Positions 34,001 to 45,000 of a DNA stretch of 52,243 nt are shown here, in pieces. Numbering within the stretch: the first letter of the stretch is position 1; each line of letters begins with the position of its first letter. The notes beneath the pieces were generated by a model. The model was not told where the DNA came from. It saw only the letters and a program-made list of their open reading frames with translations, and did no database searches. Origin of the DNA: Reclinomonas americana ATCC 50394 (Eukaryota > Jakobida > Jakobea > Jakobida). The translations under genes were made by a program, and so were the position numbers. The stretch lies in assembly GCA_048213135.1 (NCBI GenBank), contig PS015292.1, positions 1 through 52,243 of the forward strand, written 5' to 3'.

Positions 34001-35221
34001 TCACCGCCACTCCCTCTCCGTCACACATACACTCATGTGTGGGCGCAACTTGCTGAGCACCGCATTGTAGACGGCGTACATGTTTTCGAGAATGAACTGC
34101 ACAAACATGGGAGCCGACGACTTGGTGGGCGGCTTGCGCAGAATGCGCTTGGTCTTCGGGTCCAGATAGAAGAGCCCGCCCAGCGCCTTGACCAGCACCT
34201 CGTACTTCATGCCAAGCTTCTGCGCATACAGCCGCGCAAAATCTGACACGCGAAACGCCCACCCGTCCACCGCCGACGCGAACGCCACATTTCCCCTCTC
34301 CAACGAGAAGAACGCAGTGCTGTCGACTGCATCGGTGATATCCTCGCCATCTTCACCAAGCGCGCCACCCACCTCCAGCACTCCCTCGTCGACACGCGCC
34401 ATAATGTCGGCATTCTGCGCGCAAGTGTATGTGTGAGAGAGAGAGGCAGCGCGATGCTGCGGAGGATGAACGCAACGTAGAAACTCGACTGAATGACATT
34501 GGTGGCCTCGAGAATGGTGCGCACTTGATGAAAGGCCTCCAGTGGCGACAGCCGCAGCTCGGTGATGAGCTTGTCGAACTTGTTCAGCACCAGACACGGA
34601 GCAAGGTTCTCACGCCACGCCTGCCAATCGCCCCCCTCAGTCTCCTCTCGTGCATGCTATAGCTCACAAAGGAGACGTACCTGTTCCAGCACCGCACGCG
34701 TCTGCACACACACGCCCTCCACACAGTCGACCAACACCACCGCTCCGTCGCACAGACGCACCGCCGTCGACACCTCACTGGAGAAATCCACATGCCCCGG
34801 CGAGTCAATCAAATGCACCAAGTACCTCTCACTCGACGCAGGCACAGGCGCGCTATCACTGCTCCCACTGCTGCTCCCAGGCGCCTGCTCAGCAGGCGCC
34901 GGCACTTGCTGCTGATGAATGAGTGCAATGGAGCTTGATTTCATCGTGATTCCGCGCAGCTGCTCGTCTGGGCGCGAGTCCATAAAGCGCACTTTGCCGG
35001 CGATCTTGGGCGAGATGATGCCATTGGAGGAGATCAAGTGGTCACTGAGCGTCGTCTTGCCTGCAGGCACGTCAAAGTGCGTCAGTGTGACTGAATTTAG
35101 TCTCTCTTTCTCAGCGTGGCAAACCGTGGTCCACATGCGCCAACACGCAAATGTTGCGCACGTGCGTGGCGTCGCCGAGAACATCGCGCAGATCGCCTGG
35201 TTGCACAGCGATGCGATGCAT
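31021..35221 (-). CDS. EFL1: Ribosome-maturation GTPase EFL1 (Ria1)
   Basis: EF2-like GTPase that, with SBDS, releases eIF6 from late 60S subunits in the cytoplasm. About 15 exons give roughly 1,070 residues. G1 is [20 protein letters not shown], split by an intron; then [48 protein letters not shown] (G3), VLNKFDKL (G4), and [14 protein letters not shown]. Later domains show [86 protein letters not shown] and the EFL1-type end [20 protein letters not shown] plus [10 protein letters not shown]. The EFL1-specific C-terminus and NI.VN-type insert separate it from EF2 and Snu114. The start [15 protein letters not shown] at 35221 lies just before the G1 strand. Introns after SSFY and after CIL use GTTGCG donors. 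Confidence 0.94.
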
Positions 35222-35314
35222 CTCTGTCGGTCGCTGATGTTACGAGGGCGTGACAGTGCGAGACAGTGCGAGTCGTGCACAGGAAAACGCGGGAAAAGTG
35301 ATCGTTGGTCATAC
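35222..35314. promoter_or_regulatory. 93-bp divergent promoter, EFL1 / low-complexity gene
   Basis: Lies between the two start codons. No TATA box is seen. Confidence 0.5.
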
Positions 35315-38300
35315 ATGTCGAGCAGCGATGAGGAGATCGATCTCGACGCCTCTGGCAGCGAGGACGACTATCAACCGCCGCCGCAACGGCCGATTACGCG
35401 ACATGGAGCACCGCCAATGCCGGGTCCGACTCGCCAGGCGTCGTTTGCTCAGCGTGATCCTTATGCCTCGCGACTGAGGTCTGTGTGCTGTTCTCCTCTT
35501 GTGTGCGTGTCTGTGCTCATGTGTGTTGTGTAGTGAGTCGCCGGCGTGGGCGGGTGGTGGAGGAGGTGCTGGACGGCCGGGAGATGCACTGGCGCAGGCG
35601 TTGGCCAATGCGCAGCGACGAAAGGCCTTGGAGGCGCAGCAGCAGCAGCAACAGCAGCAGCAGGCGATGGCCAGGCAGCAGCAGCAGGTGAGGCGCGGTG
35701 GTCCACTGGCCTCGGATCAGTTGGCTGCCAAGGTATGTGAGCAAAGTGTGTGGGACTCTGGTGGCGATCCTCACGCGTTGTCGCTTGCAGTTTCAGGCCC
35801 GTGATCGACTTGCCGGTGCGTTCATGTGTCTGTGTCTGTGTGGCAAAGCGTGTAGCGGCGACTGAGACGATTCGTGTGCAGTTGACTCGGACAGCGACTT
35901 GTCGGACATGTCGCCGCCGATGTCGCGGTCGAGCCGGCCGACGTTGTCTGTGTCTGCGCCACCGCCGCCTGGTCGATCGGCGGCCGCGGCTGAGCGGTTG
36001 TTGGCGGAGAGCGACTCGGACAGCAGTATTGAACGAGTTGCGTGCTCTCTGCTCTCTCACCTCACATCACATCACGCACCTTTGTTAACCTGGTCCGCGC
36101 ACGCCAGATCATGCGCGATCACTTGCCGGCGAGGGCCAGTGCACAGACGGTGACGAGGCAGGCATCAGAGCCGACTCTGCGCTCGGCACTGCGCACCGAT
36201 GCTGGTGGCGTGATCCGATCGGACGAGTTTATGCGCTCGAGCCGCGAGGACCGGCGACGACTGGTCAAGTTCAAGGAGCCGTCACCGAGTCCCACTCGAC
36301 CGCTCGGGTCCACCACAGTGAAGACACCGGCGGGCCAGTCGGCCGCGGTTGCGGCGCCGGCGCCCACAAACTTTTCCGCGCTGAGTTTCAAGGCGTTCAC
36401 CGCCACTGCAGAACCCGCGGCGCCGGTGCCCGCTGCTGCAGCTACGGCCTCGCAACCACCTCGTGTCGCCAAGAGCAACTCTGCGCCGCAGTTGAATGCA
36501 GCCGCGGCCACGCCGGCTGCTTCAGTACCGCCAGCGCCGGCAGCGCTCGCCGCCAGCAGTGCGCCAACAAAGCGCATGCAACTGCCGGCCTCTGCACTTC
36601 AACTGCAGGGCAACAAGCCACTCGGCTCCACCGCTGCGCGTGTGAGTGCTTCTTTCGCTTGCCATGGCGACGTGAATCGTTCTGCATTCTGATTATTTTT
36701 TGTGTGTGTGTGTGTGCAGTCAACGAGTGCAGGACCGGCAGCCACGACACCGACAGCGTCTCGCTTCCTCACCGCCCCTGCCTCACCGGGTCTCGGGGAC
36801 TCGCTGTCGGACGAAAGCCTCTCCATCGGCTCACCTTCGGTGCTCGAGTCGACTGACGACGAAATAGGATCACCAGTGGCTGCACGAGCGACACTCCAGT
36901 CGCGACTGACTACTGCACCGACCACTGCTGCTACTGCTGGTAGTCGTGTGGGAGTTGCTGCGCGTGCTCCAGTCGTCGAATCGGACGAGGAAATCGAGGT
37001 GGAGTCGGAGGAGGAGTTGAAACCGATTCGCAGAGGTGGTGGTCCACCAGCAGCTGCGCTGGCACAGGGAGTCGCCCTGGCGCGTGCGGCTGCTGGTGCA
37101 GGTGGACCACCGATTGCAGCAGACAAGGGAGGACCGAGTATTGGAAGGGGAGCTGGTGTTGCTGCTGCAGCTGGACGTGGCGGTGCTGCTGTTGTTGGTG
37201 GAGGCCCTATGATTGGTGCTGGCAGAGGAACAACTACTGCTGCTGCTGGCAGCGTTGGTGGTGGTCGTGGTGGTGGTGGTCCACTGTTGCGTGCAGGACA
37301 GGCAGCAATTGGTTCACCTCCCACGCCGCCATCGTCGCCTTCAGAGGTCGAAGAGGACACACCACCAAAGATAAGTGCGGTTGCTGGCCGTGGTGGTGGT
37401 GGAAGAGGTGGAGGTGGCGGTCCGCTACTTCGTTCCACTTCACTGACTACGGGAATCGGAGGAGGAGGAGGAGGAGGAGGAGGGAAAAGTGCACCGGCCG
37501 CAGTGCGATCGCCGCCGAGTCCGCCAAGTCCATCATCGGAAGACATTGATGTGGACAGTGATGAGGCACCACGAAAACCATTCCGAGGCGGTGGTGGACC
37601 ACCACTGGCTCGGCCTCCGCAGGCGGCAGTCTCGGCGTCGCCAGCGAGGAAGCCAGACGTGCCCGGCAAGGCTGCGAGTGGTGGTGGTGGACCTCTGCTT
37701 GCGCGCTCTGTGGACACTGCGTCGTCCAAGGGTGGTCCGCTGATGACGCCCGCTGCTGTGTCGAGGTCGACAGAGCAGTCGCCTCTCGCGGCGCAGTCGC
37801 AGCAGCAGCGAAGGAGTCTGGACGGACCCGCCTCCATCAGTGGCCTCTCCTCCATTTCTCAGGCGTCACAGAACGACTCGGCGAGCGACATTTCCGTGTC
37901 GATCTCGTTCGAGGGGAGCTCCATTGCGTCAGAGGACGGCATTAGCAACAAGCCGAAACCCGCAGCGAAGCCTGCCGCTGCGCCGTCACGTGCTTCAGGT
38001 GCTGCCGGCTTGCAGTCGGGTGCGGCTCTCGCTGCTCTCGGTAAGAAGGCCGGATTCATGACGGTGGCCGACTTGAAACCGGCGGGAGACTCGGCCGACG
38101 AGGTCGAATCGCTGCCACCCACCGAGTCGGAAGTAGTTGCGTTTTGTCGACACGCGCAAGTGAGGTGAAGGAGGTTGGCTGACATTGTCGCAGAGCGAGG
38201 TGGAGAGCGCAGTGCAGAGTGAGTCCGACATGTCACATCGTGGCAGTCCGCCGCAGCGAAGCACCGGCGGTCGTCCCACGGCGCAACGCAGACGATCACC

Positions 38301-40230
38301 CGTGGCCGTTGATAGCTCGGTGCGTTGGTTGTGCGTTTGGTTATCACGATGCCAGTTACTCAATTGCTGTTCGCGCAGATCGAGGAGTCCCTCAACCAGT
38401 CTCGTTCTCGGTGCGTTGCATTTGACGTGATGAACATTACTTGACTCCTTCGACTGGGAACATCTCACATGCGTTATTGTTGCTGACAATGGTGCAGATT
38501 GGACTCAAGCGCCATCTCTGAGGATATCAGTGTAGATCGCTCGCGAAACCAGCGGTACGTGCAGTCACAGCGTTCGAAGACCCTGCTCGTGACTCATAAC
38601 TCTCATGTCCATACAGTCGACCAGCGCCAGCACCCGTGTCATCGACAAACAACAAGGCAAGCCGGCAGGATGGTACGTGCAAGTTAGCACATGCAGCTGC
38701 TCGATTCAGCTGACACACACGGCTCGTAACAGTGAGTTCGCCGGCCTCGGTTGCCTCCTCGTCGGTGGTGGAGAGTTATGACGACGACGATTTCGAGGAG
38801 GCCAGTGAAATGTCGAGCGCCGAGCAGCCGCAGCGAGGACCGGCGCGGCTTCTGTTTGCAGGACCCAAGTCCACCATGCGCAAGTCGCCGGTGCATAGCA
38901 AGTTGCGAGTGGATCATGTGTGTCATTGTTTTCCAGTAATCAGGACACCTCACACTGAAAACCGTCGACAGTTCGGGTGAATCGTTCGACGAGGAGACAG
39001 TGTCGGAGGAGAACGCTGCCGACGAGAAGCCTGTGCCAGCCAAGAAAGCGGTTCAACAGCAACAACAACAAAAGGCAGCACCAGTGGCGGCAGCCAAGAC
39101 GCAGCCGGCGGCGACACGCAAAGTCGTGGCCAGCCCGAGCGTGGAATCGTACGCCGAAGACTTTGACTCGGAAGATGCCGAGTCGGTTGTTGAGCCACCG
39201 GCGTCGGCCAAGTCCACGCCTACAACAGCAGCCAAACCCGCAATCAGCAATGTTGTCGCGCCACCACAGCCTCCACCAGCGCCGCCAGAGGTGAGTGCCT
39301 CTCTGCACGTGTTTCACGTGCATGCATCTGACTTTTACTATACACAGCCACCGGCTCCCGTCGTCGCTGCTGCGCAGCCACCACCAACCGCATCACCATC
39401 CAAGCCGACTCCACAACAGGCGTGGCCGGAGAACCCCGACGGTACGACGATGATGAGCGAGTGCTGTTTCTTTCTTCCCATCCATCTTAGCTCTCTGTGT
39501 TGTGTGTTGTGTGCAGTGGTTCGCTTCGCGCAGTCCGACGACCGATTCCAGCGGCGCAAGAAGATGCGTCGGCGGCGCTCAGAAGTGTTCTCCGGCGACT
39601 CGTCGCCCTCGGAGACACTGCTCGGATCGCGCCGCGAGTCTGCGACGGGTAGCAGCAGTGGACGGCGCGCATCCACCGCACGCTCCGACGATCGCGAGTC
39701 ACTGCAAGCGGTGCCCGACCGACTGTTTCACCGCGTGGGCCGACTGCCACCGTCGGTCGTGGATGCAGTGCTGGACAAGAGAGACATTGAGGGTGAGTGT
39801 TGTGGAGTTCAAAGGAGACAACAAGACGACGACTCACGTTGGTGTGGCACCAGAGCTGGCAAAGAGGGATCCCACGCGACTCTTGGCCGACGAGCTGGTC
39901 CTGCAGCACGTGGTGGTTTGTGTGAATGTGATACTGTATGCGAGATTGAAGCCGTTCTCACTCCTCCCTTCACAGTTGATGCAGTCGTACGTGACCATGG
40001 CAAGCAATTTGACGCGCGGCTTTGCCGCCACCACACGCCTGTCGACATTCCAGTACACCACACTGGAGGATACAAAACGAGTGCGTTCTATAGGAGGGAA
40101 AAGATGAGGCAAAGGAGTGCTCACTCTTAGTCGCGCGCACAGTACATTGCGGAGAACCGACCGCCACCGCTAACGATGGAAGAGGCCATGCGATTGGTGG
40201 AAGAGGAGGAGTCACGGGAAAGCCGGTAAT
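35315..40230 (+). CDS. Large low-complexity protein with conserved-looking C-terminus
   Basis: Starts [19 protein letters not shown] at 35315 and spans about 15 exons (first 35315-35478, second from 35534, last 40131-40230). Over 1,300 residues, mostly disordered: a Gln run near 35637-35690, acidic Ser clusters, and in the middle a repeated Gly-Pro motif of the form GGGGPLLR / GGGGPPLAR / GGPLM. Later come [20 protein letters not shown] and [18 protein letters not shown], a repeated S-Y-[DE]-D-F pattern seen in cilia-associated disordered proteins. The last 80 residues are ordered: [40 protein letters not shown] and [19 protein letters not shown]. From memory, this end recalls C19orf44-type proteins (DUF4614); I cannot confirm it. 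Two introns use GTTGCG donors. Confidence 0.75.
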
Positions 40231-40412
40231 CGTATAAAGTCGAGGAGGATTGTTTATTGTTGCTGAGCAGCGAAGAACAAAGAACGCAAACTCCAACTTT
40301 GCAACTTCCGGATGACGTGACCTCGAAGTCGATGTGATCGTCCCACGCCAGATGCATCTCCGTCCCCGCCGTCACCTCTACATTAGCAAAAGCATCCAGA
40401 GCACAGACAAGC
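40231..40412. other. Spacer, 182 bp
   Basis: Between two plus-strand genes; contains the eIF2-beta promoter. Nothing further recognised. Confidence 0.45.
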
Positions 40413-41816
40413 ATGGCTGACGCAGGAGTACCGGAGCTCGATCTGGGCGGCAAGAAGAAGAAGAAGACTACTTCGGGCGACAAGGCCGACAAGCCCGTCA
40501 AGGCCAAGAAGACCTCGTCAGAGACACCCACACCCACACCAGATGGTAAGTGATGCGCCCTCACACCTCACATACACACGCGCGCGTGTGTGCGCGTGTG
40601 CCACGAAAGTGTCGATGTCTTGATGTACCCTTTCGTTCTCGCACACTCACACACACGCACACACTCTCATCCCACACTGGTGCCCACACACAGCCTCTGC
40701 TCTCTCTCTCTCTCTCACATACACACACACATACACGCACACTCTTGCGCCTTGTGTATGTGTTGTCCTTGTGCAAGTGGTGATGTCCATGCTCATCACT
40801 CTCTCTCTCTCACACACGCAGACGCCCCCGCACTGGAGCTCGGCGAGAAGAAGAAGAAGAAGAAGGTGGTGAAGAAGTCAGCAGACAGCGAAGGCGGCGA
40901 CACCACACCCGCAGCTGAGGGTGGCGAGGAGCCCGAGTTGGTCCTGGAAAAGGCACGCTCTCTCTCCCCCTCTTTCTGCCCTCCTCCGCACTCACGCGCG
41001 TTGTGACACGGTGTGCAGAAGAAGAAGAAGAAGAAGACGGTCAAGTCGGAGGGCGAGTCGGCCGAGTCGACACCGACAGCAGCAGCAGCGACGGAGAAGC
41101 CGAAGAAGAAGAAGCCTGCGCCTGCGCCAGTGAGCAACGATGCAGAGGGAGGTGCGAGTGATGATGACGTGGAGGCAGCGGCAGGCGATGATGCAGGTGG
41201 TGACGACGATGATGATGGAGAGGACGATGGAACGGGCTTGTCGCTGACGGAGCAGGTGGAGGGCGAGGAGGAGACCATGGGCGGACTCTACTCGTACTCG
41301 TTCCTGCTGGGCCGCGTGCTCGACATTATGTCGTCGCGCAACTTGGGAGGCGTGCGGAAGCGCACGCTCAAGCCGCCGCAGGTCGTCAAGGATGGCGCGC
41401 GAAAGACCGCCTTTACGAACTTTATCGAAATGTGCAAGTCGATGAATCGTGAGCCCGACCACGTGCAGGCCTTCTTGCTGGGTGAACTCGGTACCACTGG
41501 CAACCTCGACGGCAACGATGCGCTCATTATGCGCGGTCGTTTCCAACCCAAGGGCATCACCGCCATTCTTCGTCGTTACATTAGTTGCGTGCGCCCGACT
41601 GCGGTTGTCTCTCTTCATCTCTTTCCCCCGGCCTGTCGCTGACAGCTTGTGTTAGACGAGTACGTGGTGTGCCACATGTGCCGAAGTCTGGAGACGGTAC
41701 TAACAAAGGACCCGGCGACAAGGCTGATCCGATCACAATGCGAGAACTGCGGTGCCAGTCGCTCTGTGCAGTCGATCCACAAGGGCTACACGGCCGTCAT
41801 TCGTCGTCGCAAGTGA
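40413..41816 (+). CDS. EIF2S2: Translation initiation factor eIF2 subunit beta
   Basis: Part of the eIF2-GTP-Met-tRNAi complex; its N-terminal lysine boxes bind eIF5 and eIF2B-epsilon. Exons: 40413-40545, 40822 to about 40952, 41019-41583 and 41656-41816. Three lysine boxes are seen: LDLGGKKKKKTTS, LELGEKKKKKKVVKK and LVLEKKKKKKTVKSE, the second and third straddling exon starts. The core follows: YSFLLGRVLDIM, KPPQVVKDGARKTAFTNF, HVQAFLLGELGTTGNLDGND, MRGRFQPKGITAILRRYI, then the C2-C2 zinc ribbon (CHMC and CENC) and the end IHKGYTAVIRRRK. Exon 2 has no GT at the conservation-supported boundary (after LEK), where AAG|GCACGC would be a GC-AG intron; a GT four codons earlier is the alternative. 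The next intron uses GTTGCG. Confidence 0.94.
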
Positions 41817-42024
41817 GCGGGATTGTTGTTGTTGTTGGTGGTGGTGGATTGGAAGCTGGGAAAGTACCCGCGAGTTCGTTGACGGAGTGAAAGGCGGATT
41901 GGAAGCAAGAATCGAAGTGATCAGCACGCGCACAGGCAGAGTGTGTGCTTTGTGTGTGTGCGTGTGTGTGTGTCACTGGGGAGGAGAGTGTGTGTCTGAG
42001 TGGACTCGCTGCGCACGATCAAAG
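41817..42024. other. Spacer, 208 bp
   Basis: 3' end of eIF2-beta and promoter of the HECT gene; (GT)n near 41955-41972. Confidence 0.45.
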
Positions 42025-45000
42025 ATGAACGACGAGCTCATGTCGTTGCTCCAAAGCCTCCAAGCCGGCATCATGGGCGGTGAGTGTCTCTCTGTGCTTA
42101 CACACACACTGTCTCTGTCTGTCTGTCTGTGGTGCGACACGAGCGCGTGAGCATCAGCTGTCAGAGAGAGAGAGAGAGATTGAGTGAGACTGTTTGAGGA
42201 CCTCACTCCGAGAAACACACACAACTTGCGCGCTGAGTGTGTGTGTGCTGTCGATGAGCGCATGTGACTGTGTGAAGAGAGAGAGAGAGAGAGAGCACGC
42301 GCGTGTGTGTGAACATCACTCACACGCCAATCATCATCATCATCGGTTGAAGAGGAGTGAGCAAGAGAATCCCTTTTTTGCCCACACTCGACACCAATTC
42401 TCTTCTCTCAATGAAGGTGGCGGCGGTGGAGGCGGCGGAGGCGGAGTCTTTGGTGGTCTCCTGCGCGGCTTGCAAGCCGACGAGGAGGCCGTGCAAATGG
42501 AGAGTCTGAACGAGCTCTGCAACGTGCTCAGCATGTCCACCGAGGAGAGTCTGGGTGGTGCGTGGAGCTTGCCAGTGTGTCGGCTTGCTTGCGTGCTTGC
42601 TGGCGAGGAGTTGACCATCTTGTCTATGTGAGTAGGAAGCGGCTTCTCGGTGGACAACTATGTGCCGACTCTGGTGCACTTGCTGGAGATGGAACACAAT
42701 CCCGACATTATGCTGCTGTCTGCGCGTGCGCTCACCTATCTGGTGCGTGTGTATGCGTATGTGCGACCGCACCCATAGCAGTGTTGTTTTTCTACTCACG
42801 CGATGGGCCTGCAGGTGGAAGCGCTGCCGCAGTCGGCCACGTCGATTGCGGCGCGTGGTGGTGTCAAGGCGTTGTGCGAGAAGCTGTTGGTGATCGAGTA
42901 CATTGACTTGGCGGAGCAGGCGCTGTTGGCGGTGGAGAAGATGTCGGTGGAGAGTGGCGACGCTGTCCTCAAGGTTTCGGCACTTGTGTTGCACTCTGCA
43001 CGCTCTTCTTTTCCTGCTCACACTTGCGCAGGAGGGCGGTCTGATGGCCGTGCTGTCGTTTGTCGACTTTTTCCCCATGCACTTGCAACGCACGGCGGTG
43101 ACGGCGGCGGCCAACATGCTGCGTGCACGCATTCCGCGTGACTCGTTGCACTTTGTGCGCGACGCGGTGCCGCTGCTGGAGAACCTTCTCGTGTACAGCG
43201 ATGGCAAGAGTTGCGTGTGATGTTTTCCCTCTGCCTTTGCTTGTGCAAGCGGGCGTGCTGACGGGATTGCAGTTGTGGAGAACGCCTGTATGGCGCTGAC
43301 CCGTGTCGGCGACGCACTCGCCCGGGACACCAGCAACATTGCGCCGGGTCAGTCGCTGTCGGCTCTGATGCGCACACGCTCGTCACAGGCGGCAGCGGCG
43401 GCGGCAGAGGAAGAGGTTTCGCCGGAGGAGCGTCGAGCTGGACTGCAGTGCATGGCCACCGAGTCGCTGGTGCTTCGTCTCTTCAATGTGGTCTCGATGG
43501 GAGCCGAGTCGCAGCTGCTGAGGTGCGGGAGTGTGAACTTCTTGTGTGTGTCCGTGTGTTTGTCGAACTGACTTGTTGTTTCTCGATTGCAGTGAAACCA
43601 CTCGTTCCTCTGTGCTTCGGTTGATTGTGCGTCTGGTGTCGACGCATCGGCGTCTCACACTCGGCCTGCTGCACGGCAATGCCGCGCAAGTGCTCGCCTC
43701 CGCACTCGCTGCCGGTGCGGTGTCCCGTCCAGCTTTCTAAGCGCGTCGAAGAGAGCACTCACATTTGGTTGATTGCAGGGGCAGGAAGCAGCGGTGCGGC
43801 CATGGGTGGACAGGAGGTGTCGTCCGACTTTGTCGACGGATGCATGCGCCTGTTGTGTCAGATGCTGCCGGATCTGGAACAAGGTGTGTGTCTCCTCGTA
43901 TGCCATTGCTGCTGCAGCAAAATTCGTGCTCACGTGCTTGAGGAGCAGACACTTTCGAGGCACTGGCCGAAGCGTCGTCGCAGATTGGAGCCGGTGCCAC
44001 AGGGAGGGAGTTGCAGGATGCGTGGTCAGAAGAGTTTGCGTTGTACACGGACTTTTGCACGGTGCGTGGTCGTCTATCTTAATCAATGCTTCTTCCGTGA
44101 CTCGTCACCCATTTATGTGTCTCCCCTAATTCCAGCGCATCTTGGCGCCCGTGATGCACGTGTTCGCCTCGGCTGTGTTCCCCTCGGTGCGCCACTCGTC
44201 GCTCATTGTGTGCGCACGAGTCGTCCAGTCGGCGCCTGCCGAGGCGCTGCGTGATGTGCTGCGAGTTGCGACGTGCCACACTCGCGAATGCACTCACAAG
44301 TTGACAACAAGCACTGAACTCTTGCTTTGTCGCGCACAGGACGTGCCGTTCTCGTCGTTTATTGCCAGTCTCATGGGAAGCAGCGATCTCGGCATTGTGG
44401 CCACCGCCATGGAACTGGCGGAGGTGCTCGTAGATAAGCTGCCCGACATTTATCGTGCACTCTTTATCCGCGAGGGAGTGACCACGCAAGTCCGTCGCCT
44501 GGTGCAAGGGTTTGTTGTGAGCCCACTTTAATCATTACAACCCCGGTGTTCTCATACAGCTGGTGCAGGCGCTCGGGTCGTACGGTACCTGCAGTCGTCA
44601 AGACAACTTCGTTTTCCCCGGGAATGCCGCACGTCAGCCGAAGCTTTGACGCGGCACAGTCGCCGTCGTTCTTGCACACGCTGTCGGACACCAATCTCAC
44701 GCATCTCGGTGAGAAAAGCGCACACGGAGCGTTTCTCGCCTCTCATCTTGTGCACTCATCATCGGTGCAGATTTGGAGGGTGTGGTGGTGCAGCAGGCGC
44801 GACGACTGGAGCGCAAGTATCTGGAAACTGGCGCGGATGAGGATGCGATTCTGGAGAGCGAGCAGCTAACGCGGCTGCGCGAGGTTTGTGCGATCAGCAG
44901 CTCTCGATAAAGGGCATCATCGTCTCACCTACCGTGCTGTTAGTTGGCGGACCAATTGCTCCAGTGCATGATGGACCACCAGCGACAGTTCGAGCGCCTC

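Noticed and set aside
31021-35221. EFL1 gene read as EF2 or Snu114/EFTUD2
   Set aside because: The C-terminal [10 protein letters not shown]...EKQRTL and the RRCGSNIL segment are EFL1-specific, and the EF2 diphthamide end is absent.
36599-37855. 418-codon minus-strand open frame, Pro/Ser-rich
   Set aside because: It is the antisense of a Gly/Pro-rich GC-heavy exon, where stops are rare by composition; no start context or splice signals support it.
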